NCBI GenBank assembly: GCA_003219355.1
Contig: QHOQ01000032.1
Location: forward strand, 1 to 9,757
Direction: 5' to 3'
DNA: 9,757 bases
DNA from: Verrucomicrobiota bacterium
Lineage (GTDB): Bacteria; Verrucomicrobiota; Verrucomicrobiia; Chthoniobacterales; UBA10450
Part shown: positions 1-6,403 of the stretch, piece by piece
Layout: each line of letters begins with the position of its first letter
How positions within the stretch are numbered: the first letter of the stretch is position 1
Translations under genes and position numbers: made by a program
The notes under the pieces: generated by a model
Database searches by the model: none
What the model saw: only the letters and a program-made list of their open reading frames with translations
Told to the model about the DNA's origin: nothing

Positions 1-417
1 CATGATGCCGGTTTGCACCGGTTGACTGACGCTGCGGCGTTTAATCACACCCGGCGCGATTTTTTCGAGCGGATAAAATGAGTCGGTCTTGATCGGACCT
101 TTGCCATCCAACGGCTGGCCCAGAGTATTAACAACGCGTCCGAGCAACGCCTTGCCTACTGGCACCTGTAAAAGCTTTCCGGTGGTTTTTACTTCGTCGC
201 CCTCTGCGACTTTTGTGCTTTCACCCAGCAGAATGGCGCCCACCAGACCAAACACTCCGTTGGGAAACTCGATCATCTCGTTGAGCATTACATCGCTAAG
301 ACCTTCAATACGCGCGACCCCGTCGCCCGTTTCGCGCACGACGCCCACGTTGCTCCTTGTTGTTGACGTTCTTAGTCCTTCGATTTTGGTTTCGATCTCT
401 TCGAGTATGCTGCTCAT
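1..417 (-). CDS. atpA: F1Fo ATP synthase subunit alpha, 5' part only
   Basis: The first 139 codons of the F1 alpha subunit, the non-catalytic nucleotide-binding subunit of the alpha3beta3 head; the gene leaves the window at position 1. Visible family landmarks are NVGVVRETGDGVARIEGL (residues 23-40, first barrel strands), VPVGKALLGRVVNTLGQP (85-102), DGKGPI (104-109) and SVSQPVQTGI (129-138), which leads into the nucleotide-binding domain. The P-loop lies outside the window. The start is the ATG at 417-415, 12 bases after the atpH stop, with no clear Shine-Dalgarno sequence. The odd point is that residues 54-65 read GVFGLVGAILLG, whereas alpha subunits normally have about eight more residues (ALNLEEDS-like) between the GL and VGA parts. 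The frame stays open, so this looks like an in-frame deletion of 24 bases in the barrel domain rather than a frameshift. Identity is very secure. Confidence 0.97.
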   Translation of the reverse strand, partial: MSSILEEIETKIEGLRTSTTRSNVGVVRETGDGVARIEGLSDVMLNEMIEFPNGVFGLVGAILLGESTKVAEGDEVKTTGKLLQVPVGKALLGRVVNTLGQPLDGKGPIKTDSFYPLEKIAPGVIKRRSVSQPVQTGIM

Positions 418-429
418 GGTTTTGATTGA

Positions 430-822
430 TTAAAGCTGTTGCTGGAGGCGTTCGAGCCGACCCCGTACGGTGCCGTCCCAAACGTCACTGCCGACTTGAA
501 TGCGCATTCCGCCGAGCAGCTGAGGATTGACGATGAACTCTGTTGCTAAGTCATTACCGTATTTCTTCTTGAGGTTCGCGACGAGCGCCGCACCCGCTCC
601 CGAATCCAATTCGCTTGCTGTCTCGACCTTGGCATGGCGTTTTTCCACTTCCAGTCGAAGGAGGCGCCGGTAGTTTTTCAAGACGGCGATATAATTGCGG
701 GGCTTTCGGGCGATGAGTGATTCGACGAGAGATGCGATCCGGCCGTGATCGAGCTGCCCGTCAGTAAAGCTTGCCCTGAGCATTTCCCGCGAGAGTCTGC
801 GAATTTCCTTGTTGATCTTCAT
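430..822 (-). CDS. atpH: F1Fo ATP synthase subunit delta, short form
   Basis: Delta (OSCP-like) subunit, part of the peripheral stalk that ties the alpha3beta3 head to subunit b. The C-terminal signature is clear: NPQLLGGMRIQVGSDV (residues 99-114) followed by DGTVRGRLERL (116-126). At 130 residues it is markedly shorter than the roughly 175-180 residues usual for the family. The missing part is at the N-terminus, where only about 60-70 helical residues (RRLSREML..., KPRNYIAVLKNYRRLLRLE at 40-58) replace the six-helix bundle that binds the alpha N-termini. No upstream in-frame extension is likely, because the ATG overlaps the atpF stop by one base (TGATG), a normal translational-coupling arrangement. 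An AGGAGG at 850-845 is 22 bases from the ATG, too far for usual initiation. The function call is firm; whether the short form is typical of the lineage is not known to me. Confidence 0.92.
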   Translation of the reverse strand: MKINKEIRRLSREMLRASFTDGQLDHGRIASLVESLIARKPRNYIAVLKNYRRLLRLEVEKRHAKVETASELDSGAGAALVANLKKKYGNDLATEFIVNPQLLGGMRIQVGSDVWDGTVRGRLERLQQQL

Positions 823-1364
823 CAGGCCAATTGACGCGATGTTTCCTCCTGTAATCGCTGTTGGTCCTCGGAAGTAAGCACTTTGCCGGTGACCTTTGCA
901 GTTGTGTCGACGACAAGACGTCCGAGCTCGCGCTTTAGAGATTCCATGGTGCGCTCATGCTCGATCGCGCTGGTTTCGCGCGCTTTCGTAATAATTTGCT
1001 CCGCCGCAGCAATCGCTTCCTGCTGTTTGCGCTCGGCGAGGTGTGCGCTGCTTTCGCGCGCCTCATCGATCATTTTTTGCGCCTCAGCATTTGCCTTGGC
1101 TAGGATCTCCGCGTGTCGTTGCTCCGCTTCGGCGAGTTGTTTCTTGATTTTCTCTGCGTTCAATAATCCTTCCGCAATGCGCTGCCGGCGCTCTTCCAGC
1201 ACACCAAGAATGGGTTTGTAAGCGAACCGTCGCAAAAGGAATGCGACAATCGCAAAACTGATGACTTGGGATAGAAACAACCAGGGGTTCCAGCCGAAGG
1301 TGTCCGCCACGTCGTGCAGCATGTCTGCAAAACCTCCGTTTGTAGCAGCAATCATCACATTCAT
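822..1364 (-). CDS. atpF: F1Fo ATP synthase subunit b
   Basis: Subunit b of the Fo sector, the membrane-anchored dimeric peripheral stalk. It has the standard layout: a short N-terminal stretch, one membrane helix at about residues 27-45 (NPWLFLSQVISFAIVAFLL), the RRFAYKPILGVLEERRQRI segment just after the membrane (45-63), and then a long charged, alanine-rich coiled coil to about residue 150. The C-terminal part (about 150-180) would contact delta. The length of 180 residues is close to the family norm. The ATG at 1364 is chosen; ATG at 1355 (Met4) is an alternative. A GGAGGT at 1388-1383 lies 18 bases upstream of the first ATG, longer than a normal Shine-Dalgarno spacing. It sits between atpE (37-base gap) and atpH (one-base overlap). 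Confidence 0.96.
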   Translation of the reverse strand: MNVMIAATNGGFADMLHDVADTFGWNPWLFLSQVISFAIVAFLLRRFAYKPILGVLEERRQRIAEGLLNAEKIKKQLAEAEQRHAEILAKANAEAQKMIDEARESSAHLAERKQQEAIAAAEQIITKARETSAIEHERTMESLKRELGRLVVDTTAKVTGKVLTSEDQQRLQEETSRQLA

Positions 1365-1401
1365 AACACGAATTCAGGCGCGACCTCCGCGCTGAGAAAT
1401 C

Positions 1402-1617
1402 TTAGTGAGGGAGAAGGTAGAGCGCGTAGAAAACAATCGCCTCAGTGAAAGCGATCGCCAGGATCGCCTGCACTAGAATTGGTGTCGCTGCGCCCGGATT
1501 TCGCCCAACTGCGGATGCCGCACCCAAGCCGGTCAGGCCAACGCCAATGCCCGCGCCCATGGCTGCAAGTCCCACGTGAATGCTTCCGCTCATCTCTGCC
1601 AGTAATGGTAGTATCAT
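1402..1617 (-). CDS. atpE: F1Fo ATP synthase subunit c
   Basis: The c-ring subunit: a two-helix membrane hairpin whose ring turns as protons pass. Helix 1 has the glycine/alanine-rich packing motif (GLAAMGAGIGVGLTGLGAAS, residues 16-35), the polar loop is RNP (39-41), and helix 2 carries the ion-binding carboxylate Glu59 in AIAFTEAIVFYAL (54-66). The residue after Glu59 is Ala rather than Ser/Thr, and the helix-1 position that is Gln in Na+-type rings aligns to Val26, so H+ rather than Na+ coupling is inferred. The length of 71 residues is close to the E. coli protein. The start ATG at 1617 is preceded by a purine-rich stretch but no canonical Shine-Dalgarno. It lies 68 bases after atpB and 37 before atpF. 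Confidence 0.97.
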   Translation of the reverse strand: MILPLLAEMSGSIHVGLAAMGAGIGVGLTGLGAASAVGRNPGAATPILVQAILAIAFTEAIVFYALYLLPH

Positions 1618-1685
1618 ATTTTTGGTTTCGTTTCTTTTTGGCGGTCGCCGCAGTTCATCGCGACGAGTCGCCGAAATCCTTAAGG

Positions 1686-2576
1686 TTATGGTTCGTGTCC
1701 CGGTTGATGTTGTGCAATCAAAAGCGTGAAAACAGCCGTCAACAACATAAAAACGAGCGCCTGCACGACTCCCACCAACACCTCCATAAAATAAAATGGA
1801 ATTGGAATGAGCCAGGAAAGCGCGGGCACCATCGTTGACATTGCCTCCAAAATGCTCTCACCGGCATAAATATTTCCAAAAAGCCGGAAGCTGAGCGAAA
1901 CCGGCCGGAACAAAATCGAAATAACTTCGAGCCAGCCTACCATGAAGAAGATGACAACCATGATCACCTTCAAAAACCCCGACGTCTCGCCCTTTGGTCC
2001 GAAAATGTGAACCAGGAATCCCCCGACTCCGTTTGCCTGGATCGCCCAAATAATCCAAAGCAAAAAGAAGATCGCGGCCATTGCCGTGGTCATATTGAGA
2101 TCGGCGTTGCCTCCGCGCAGCAGCGGTCGATCGACATGGAAGACACCGCCCGCGTCATGATGTCCCCACCCAATTGTGCCCACGCCGGGAATAAGCCCGA
2201 ACCAATTTACAAATAAAATGAAAATAAAAATGGTGGCAAAGAACCAAAAGGTTTTTCTGACAAGGTCGCGTCCGATAATGCTCTCGAGAAAATTATAGAG
2301 GCTTTCTACCAGCCATTCCCAAAAATTCTGAGCGCCGCTCGGGACTGCTTGAATTTTTCGCGTTGCTAGCTGGGCAAAAACGATGATCGCCGCAGCGACA
2401 ATCCATGTCACCAGCATTGAGTTTGTAATCGCGAACTTTCCGATGCGAACCAGCTCCGCGGGCTTTAATGGCACCGCGGGCTCCCCCTCAGCCCCAAAAG
2501 CGGATGTTACAAAAACGCATCCGCAAAACAGCGCGAAGATCGACAATGATAGACGTGAAAAGAAACAATACAGCAT
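1686..2576 (-). CDS. atpB: F1Fo ATP synthase subunit a
   Basis: Membrane stator subunit a, which forms the two proton half-channels beside the c-ring. The essential arginine is Arg231 in FRPVSLSFRLFGNIYAGE (223-240), aligning with E. coli Arg210. Glu240 and Gln272 (VVQALVFMLLTAVFTLL, 270-286) match the other conserved channel residues. There are about five to six membrane segments after residue 50. The protein begins with a hydrophobic stretch ending in SAFGAEGE (residues 25-32), which looks like a cleavable signal peptide with a site near Ala29, so the mature N-terminus may be processed. The length of 296 residues is slightly above the E. coli protein, accounted for by this N-terminus and a glycine/histidine-rich loop at about 132-158. 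It is the first ATP synthase gene on this strand; I see no atpI upstream, and no good Shine-Dalgarno before the ATG. Confidence 0.97.
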   Translation of the reverse strand: MLYCFFSRLSLSIFALFCGCVFVTSAFGAEGEPAVPLKPAELVRIGKFAITNSMLVTWIVAAAIIVFAQLATRKIQAVPSGAQNFWEWLVESLYNFLESIIGRDLVRKTFWFFATIFIFILFVNWFGLIPGVGTIGWGHHDAGGVFHVDRPLLRGGNADLNMTTAMAAIFFLLWIIWAIQANGVGGFLVHIFGPKGETSGFLKVIMVVIFFMVGWLEVISILFRPVSLSFRLFGNIYAGESILEAMSTMVPALSWLIPIPFYFMEVLVGVVQALVFMLLTAVFTLLIAQHQPGHEP

Positions 2577-2594
2577 TCGGTTGGTGGCAAGGTA

Positions 2595-2614
2595 GCACGG
2601 GCATCGTGCCCATG
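2595..2614. repeat. Short palindrome, probable dispersed repeat
   Basis: The core GGGCA-TCG-TGCCC (2599-2611) is a 5-bp perfect stem with a 3-base loop, extended by two more pairs after one mismatch. Read on the minus strand this is a GGGCACGATGCCCGTGC-type element. It resembles short palindromes I recall as being scattered between genes in Verrucomicrobiota and related genomes, whose spurious translation contains GHDARAT; that recollection is not a search result. It lies less than 40 bases upstream of the atpB start, so it could also act in the mRNA leader. Confidence 0.5.
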
Positions 2615-2634
2615 ATCTTCTAGGCCGGAAGCCC

Positions 2635-2652
2635 CAGAGCCATGAGGCTCTG
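2635..2652. repeat. Perfect 7-bp hairpin in atpB leader
   Basis: CAGAGCC at 2635-2641 and GGCTCTG at 2646-2652 form a perfect 7-bp stem around a 4-base loop (ATGA). There is no T-run on either side, so it is not an intrinsic terminator. It sits next to the palindrome at 2595-2614, and the two may be parts of one repeat unit or two RNA hairpins in the operon leader. Confidence 0.5.
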
Positions 2653-2709
2653 CGCGCATATCAAAGCGCGTTTTGCCTCGATGATCAAACAAAATTCTCG
2701 AACCGCCCG

Positions 2710-3936
2710 CTATTTTGCCGGCACCTGTTCGGCAAATTGAGGAGCGAGTTGGGTCACCGGCTCGGCCTCCGCGGGCTCCGCGGCACCATTCAGGACGATC
2801 GCTTCTTCATAGAACCATTCCAGCTGATCAATTTGTGCTTCCTGTTCAAACCGCTTGATCACTGCTTCGCGCGCGCGCAATCCCATCTCCGTCAGGACGC
2901 GAGGCGAACGCGCGATTTCCTGCATGGCGTTGGCTAAAGCGACGTGGTCCTCCTCGGGGACAAGCCACCCGGTGCGTCGATGCTCGACCGCTTCAGGGAT
3001 TCCACCATGCTGGGTCGCTGCCACCGGCAATCCGGTCGCCATCGCTTCAAGAATGGAGTTTGGGACTCCTTCCTGATTTTCATCAGGTGGCGTTTCGCTC
3101 GGATGCAAAAACAAGTGAGAGCTCGCGTAAAGTTCCATCAGCTTCGACTGTGATAGAAATCCTATAAAGTGAACGTCCTTGAAAATACCTAGGCCGGCCG
3201 CGAGCATTTCTAATTCCGCCTGTAGCGGGCCCTTTCCCGCAATATAGAATTTGGCCTGTGGATGATCCTTTTTGAAAATTGCGAACGCGCGCAAACTCGT
3301 CGCTACCCCTTTTTTCGGGATCAAACGACACGCTTGCATTATTCTCCAATGGCCATCTCGAGGAGCTTGGCGATCGACGAATGGAAATTCATCCAACGGA
3401 ACGCCTGTGCGGTTGATACGCAGCTTTTCCGGGGGACAGCCAAATTCGCTTAGCCGATCAGCAAGTGATTGCGAACGGGCGAAAACTAGCGGTACAACCT
3501 CGAACAAACGTCGCAATTTTGCCGGGTAATTCGCGATATCCTCTTTAACGGCTACATCAGCGCCATGAAAAGATACCACGCATGGCTTATCCCACTGTTC
3601 GATGAACGGGAGCAGGTGCACGCCGGTGTGACCAAAGTAAATGTGCATGAGATCGGCACCGCGCCGTTCCAAGAGCGAAGCCAGGAGTTGATATTCTCCC
3701 CGGTAAATAACCGGCGGACGCCGTTTCACGAATTTAAGCCATCCGTGACGCAAAAGATTCATGCGCTGCTTTGGAATAATTTCGATATCAGGAAAAGGGA
3801 AACGTTCTGCGTTTTGCAGCTCCTTGGTCATGACAAAGGTCTTGACCCGGCGCAGCCCTTTTACCTGCCGATAGATGTGCAACATCTCCGGCTTGAGAAA
3901 GCTCGAGCAATAACTTGCTATAACCCGCTTGGCCAT
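2710..3936 (-). CDS. GT4-family glycosyltransferase, substrate unknown
   Basis: A GT-B fold, retaining glycosyltransferase of family GT4, expected to move a sugar from a nucleotide sugar to a cell-surface glycan or lipid acceptor in the cytoplasm. The N-terminal domain (about 1-185) includes HIYFGHTGVHLLP (98-110) and VVSFHGADV (120-128). The C-terminal domain has the hinge RLIPKKG (204-210), AGKGPL (233-238), and the donor-site EX7E motif EGVPNSILE (289-297) followed by AMATGLPVAATQHGGIPE. The layout resembles colanic-acid/exopolysaccharide transferases of the WcaL/EpsD sort, but the acceptor cannot be told from the sequence. The last 25 residues are an Ala/Glu/Pro-rich tail outside the fold. 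The ATG at 3936 has an AGGA at 3947-3944, 7 bases upstream, supporting the start. It follows obgE by 45 bases on the same strand, so co-transcription is possible. Confidence 0.9.
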   Translation of the reverse strand: MAKRVIASYCSSFLKPEMLHIYRQVKGLRRVKTFVMTKELQNAERFPFPDIEIIPKQRMNLLRHGWLKFVKRRPPVIYRGEYQLLASLLERRGADLMHIYFGHTGVHLLPFIEQWDKPCVVSFHGADVAVKEDIANYPAKLRRLFEVVPLVFARSQSLADRLSEFGCPPEKLRINRTGVPLDEFPFVDRQAPRDGHWRIMQACRLIPKKGVATSLRAFAIFKKDHPQAKFYIAGKGPLQAELEMLAAGLGIFKDVHFIGFLSQSKLMELYASSHLFLHPSETPPDENQEGVPNSILEAMATGLPVAATQHGGIPEAVEHRRTGWLVPEEDHVALANAMQEIARSPRVLTEMGLRAREAVIKRFEQEAQIDQLEWFYEEAIVLNGAAEPAEAEPVTQLAPQFAEQVPAK

Positions 3937-3981
3937 AAAGAAGTCCTGAGTCTGTCTTAAACGGCGTCCCTTGTCTACTTG

Positions 3982-5136
3982 TTAGTTAGCGGAGTGCTGA
4001 GGTTGCATTCCCTCTGGAAACAAAGACGTCGACCTTGTGCTGTTGAGCACCAATTTTTCAAGTTTTGTTTTCAAGCCCTCGATCCCTTGGCCCGTTGATG
4101 CAGAGACCGGCGCCACTTCCACCGTGGGGAATGAATTTTGCAACGTCTCTGGATTTTCTCGCGCCGCCGGTAAATCCATCTTGTTTGCGATTATGCACCA
4201 TGGACGTTTTGACAGCGCCGCATCGTACAAATCAATTTCACGGCGAAGATTTCGCAAGTCTTCGACTGGATTTCGCCCCTCGCTGCCTGCAACATCGACA
4301 ACAAAAAGCAAAAATCGGCAACGAGTAATGTGCCGCAGAAAATCGTGTCCCAGACCAAGATTACGATGCGCGCCTTCGATTAAACCCGGAATGTCCGCAA
4401 TGGTCACACGACGGTAACCGGGAAATTCAACCACGCCGATAATTGGATGCAGGGTCGTGAACGGATATGACGCAATTTTTGGACGCGCAGCAGAAAGCCT
4501 ACGCAAAAGCGTGGATTTGCCTGCGTTTGGATAACCAACCAAACCCGCATCCGCAATCGTGCGCAGCTCGAAGAGAAAATGTCCCTGCTCGCCTTCTTCG
4601 CCCTCCGTGTATTGGCGCGGTGCGCGATTGCGCGAGCTCTTGAAATGTACATTACCCTTCCCTCCCGCGCCGCCGCGACAAAGCACGAATTCCTGGCCGT
4701 GATGCGTAAGATCGACAAGTGGCGTAGAGGTTGATGGCTCGGCGCTCGCATTGACTACATCTTTGTCGGGCGTTTGATGTTTGATGTTCGATAATTGATG
4801 TTCTCGGCCTTCTTCGTTCCGCAACCCGCGGTCCGCATTCCGCGATTCGTAAACAATCGTTCCCACAGGCACCTTCACGATTTTCGCCGGCGCAGAACGT
4901 CCGTGCATCTTCTTCCCTTGCCCATGTCCGCCGTTCTTCGCTTTGATGATTGGTTCGTAAAAAAGATTTGAGAGATTATCGACGTGCTGATCGGCCAGCA
5001 AAACCACGTCGCCTCCACGTCCGCCGTCACCACCGTCAGGTCCACCTTTGGGCACGAATTTTTCGCGTCGAAAACTAACGCAGCCGCGCCCGCCGGTGCC
5101 GGCCTGAGCGAAGACTTTTATGCAATCAACAAACAT
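3982..5136 (-). CDS. obgE: GTPase Obg/CgtA with an internal insertion
   Basis: An essential GTPase associated with the 50S ribosomal subunit, acting in ribosome maturation and the stringent response. The N-terminal Obg domain has the glycine-rich fold (GRGCVSFRREKFVPKGGP, residues 16-33; GGDGGRGGDV, 35-44). The G domain shows G1 GYPNAGKST (201-209), switch I YPFTTLHP (224-231), G3 DIPGLIEGA (248-256), G4 NKMD (318-321) and G5 SAS (345-347). The 384-residue length is explained by an extra segment at about residues 98-139, between VPVGTIVYE and VDLTHHGQ, where most Obg proteins have only 7-9 residues. That segment is encoded partly by two heptanucleotide arrays. It falls in the Obg domain, away from the GTP site, so the enzyme is probably functional. 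The ATG at 5136 has only a weak GGAT upstream. The C-terminal tail after the G domain is short, as in many Obg proteins lacking the OCT domain. Confidence 0.96.
   Translation of the reverse strand: MFVDCIKVFAQAGTGGRGCVSFRREKFVPKGGPDGGDGGRGGDVVLLADQHVDNLSNLFYEPIIKAKNGGHGQGKKMHGRSAPAKIVKVPVGTIVYESRNADRGLRNEEGREHQLSNIKHQTPDKDVVNASAEPSTSTPLVDLTHHGQEFVLCRGGAGGKGNVHFKSSRNRAPRQYTEGEEGEQGHFLFELRTIADAGLVGYPNAGKSTLLRRLSAARPKIASYPFTTLHPIIGVVEFPGYRRVTIADIPGLIEGAHRNLGLGHDFLRHITRCRFLLFVVDVAGSEGRNPVEDLRNLRREIDLYDAALSKRPWCIIANKMDLPAARENPETLQNSFPTVEVAPVSASTGQGIEGLKTKLEKLVLNSTRSTSLFPEGMQPQHSAN
4775..4802 (-). repeat. Tandem heptamer array (4 x 7) within obgE
   Basis: On the minus strand this reads as four consecutive heptamers: AACATCA, ATTATCG, AACATCA, AACATCA. 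Three are identical and the second is a diverged copy. It encodes Obg residues 112-121 and lies inside the segment that is extra relative to the family. Because 7 is not a multiple of 3, each unit is read in a different frame, so gain or loss of one unit would break the gene. Confidence 0.8.
4816..4843 (-). repeat. Second tandem heptamer array (4 x 7) within obgE
   Basis: On the minus strand this reads GCGGAAT, GCGGACC, GCGGGTT, GCGGAAC: four heptamers sharing the GCGG-purine core. It encodes Obg residues 98-107. It is separated from the other array (4775-4802) by 13 bases; the two have different unit sequences but the same 7-base period. Confidence 0.75.
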
Positions 5137-5189
5137 AGATCCGCTTATAGTATACCCTGTTGAACCAGTGCGGCGCCGACAGACGGCCG

Positions 5190-6389
5190 CTACCGAAGAG
5201 TCGCGTAAAGAGCTTTTGTTTTCTGCGCGATCGCAGACCAGCTAAATTTTTCTTCGGCGCGTTTGCGTCCAGCTTTCCCAAATTTTTCGCGCAGCTTGGG
5301 ATCGGCCATGAGCTGATTAATCCGTGTCGCGAGATCGCGCGCAAACTTCTCAGGATTTGTCGGCTCGAACGGGCTCTCTTTCATCTGCTCAAGCGGAACC
5401 AAAAATCCAGTTTCTCCATCGACAACTACTTCTTTGATGCCGCCGACCGCACTCGCCACTACCGGGGTTTCACAAGCCATCGCTTCCAAATTAATGATGC
5501 CAAATGGCTCGTAGATGGATGGGCAGCAAAACACAGCCGCGTGCGAATAAAGTTCGGTCGCCGTTTTTCGATCCACCATCTCATCGATCCAGACGATATC
5601 GGAGCGCTTTATCCTCGCCTTCTCGACTGCGTTTTTCATTTCCTCCGCAATTTCAGGAGTGTCGGGAGCAGCGGCACAAAGCACGATTTGAAATTGCCGA
5701 TCCATGAATGGGATGGCGCGGACAAGATCCATGATTCCTTTTTGGCGCGTGATACGACCGACAAAAAGAAGATACGGCTTAGCGGGATCAATGCCGTAAC
5801 GAACCAGCGCTTCGGTTGAATCGACTCTTCGATACTCTTTGGGATCGATGCCGTTATGGATTACACGCACGCGCTTGGGATCGACGTCGAATAATCGCTC
5901 GATGTCATATTTGGTTTCGCCTGAAACGGCGATGATCGCGTTCGCCATTTCCAGTGCGGTTTTCTCGATCCAGAGCGAGAAATCATATCCGCCGCCGAGT
6001 TGCTCCCGTTTCCACGGCCGCAATGGCTCGAGCGAGTGAACCGTAATCACCAGCGGAATCCCATAATTGAGTTTCGCTAAAATACCGCCGAAGTGGCTGT
6101 ACCACGTGTGACAATGGACAAGATCGGCATCGATGTTTGTCGTATTGAAATCGGTGCAACGACGCACGGCACCGAAAGCGGATCGTAAGGGCTTCGGACA
6201 AGTGAAATCGCTGGTGTCGAGGCCGAATCCTCTGACTTTTAGATTTCCTTCTTCGAAATCTTGATCCCCGAAGCAACGGACTTCCACCGGCATCGACTTG
6301 GCCAACTCGCGCGAAAGATAGCTTACATGCACGCCCGCACCGCCGTAAATGTGCGGCGGATATTCGTTAGTGAGGAAGAGAACTTTCAC
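5190..6389 (-). CDS. glgM: Glycogen synthase / maltose-1-phosphate synthase, GlgM type
   Basis: A GT4-family alpha-glucosyltransferase using ADP-glucose (or another nucleotide-glucose) in glycogen or alpha-glucan formation in the cytoplasm. The sequence matches the actinobacterial type described for Mycobacterium Rv1212c (GlgM/GlgA), not the GT5 glycogen synthase of E. coli. Diagnostic stretches are EYPPHIYGGAGVHV (9-22), HCHTWYSHFGG (92-102), HSLEPLRPWKREQLGGGY (118-135), the hinge GRITRQKG (211-218), and the donor-site motif EPFGIINLE (294-302) followed by AMACETPVVAS. In mycobacteria this enzyme makes maltose-1-phosphate from ADP-glucose and glucose-1-phosphate; whether it does so here or elongates glycogen directly cannot be told from sequence. 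The start is GTG at 6389, giving MKVLFLTNEYPP, the normal family N-terminus; no Shine-Dalgarno is visible. obgE lies 53 bases downstream on the same strand. Confidence 0.88.
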   Translation of the reverse strand: MKVLFLTNEYPPHIYGGAGVHVSYLSRELAKSMPVEVRCFGDQDFEEGNLKVRGFGLDTSDFTCPKPLRSAFGAVRRCTDFNTTNIDADLVHCHTWYSHFGGILAKLNYGIPLVITVHSLEPLRPWKREQLGGGYDFSLWIEKTALEMANAIIAVSGETKYDIERLFDVDPKRVRVIHNGIDPKEYRRVDSTEALVRYGIDPAKPYLLFVGRITRQKGIMDLVRAIPFMDRQFQIVLCAAAPDTPEIAEEMKNAVEKARIKRSDIVWIDEMVDRKTATELYSHAAVFCCPSIYEPFGIINLEAMACETPVVASAVGGIKEVVVDGETGFLVPLEQMKESPFEPTNPEKFARDLATRINQLMADPKLREKFGKAGRKRAEEKFSWSAIAQKTKALYATLR

Positions 6390-6403
6390 GTAGCAAGAGT
6401 TAG

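Larger units (their letters stand above)
2577..2709. other. Gap between glycosyltransferase gene and atpB
   Basis: This 133-base stretch holds no convincing gene. It would be the leader of the ATP synthase operon if that has its own promoter. It contains two palindromes (2595-2614 and 2635-2652), listed separately. I could not find a convincing -35/-10 pair reading toward atpB, nor a terminator with a T-run for the upstream glycosyltransferase gene, so read-through from upstream is possible. Confidence 0.6.

Noticed and set aside
89..433. Open frame of 114 codons on the plus strand opposite atpA
   Set aside because: A Ser/Pro/Thr-rich shadow of the conserved AtpA N-terminus.
1402..1617. Na+-coupled ATP synthase
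   Set aside because: Subunit c has Ala after the key Glu59 and Val instead of Gln at the helix-1 ligand position, which fits H+ coupling.
4723..4845. Frameshift or pseudogene in obgE
   Set aside because: The reading frame is open throughout and the Obg and G-domain motifs on both sides are complete, so this is an in-frame insertion, not decay.
5144..5154. TATACT/TATAAG just before obgE as a promoter
   Set aside because: The -10-like sequence is good, but the -35 position is GGCGCC and no extended -10 is present, so it is not strong enough to list.
5170..5190. GC-rich hairpin (GCGGC...GCCGC) after the glycogen synthase stop as a terminator
   Set aside because: The stem needs a bulge and there is no T-run on the gene's strand.
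5160..5819. Long open frame of 219 codons on the plus strand opposite the glycogen synthase gene
   Set aside because: It is antisense to a gene with full family motifs, has no recognisable domain, and such frames are common shadows in this base composition.
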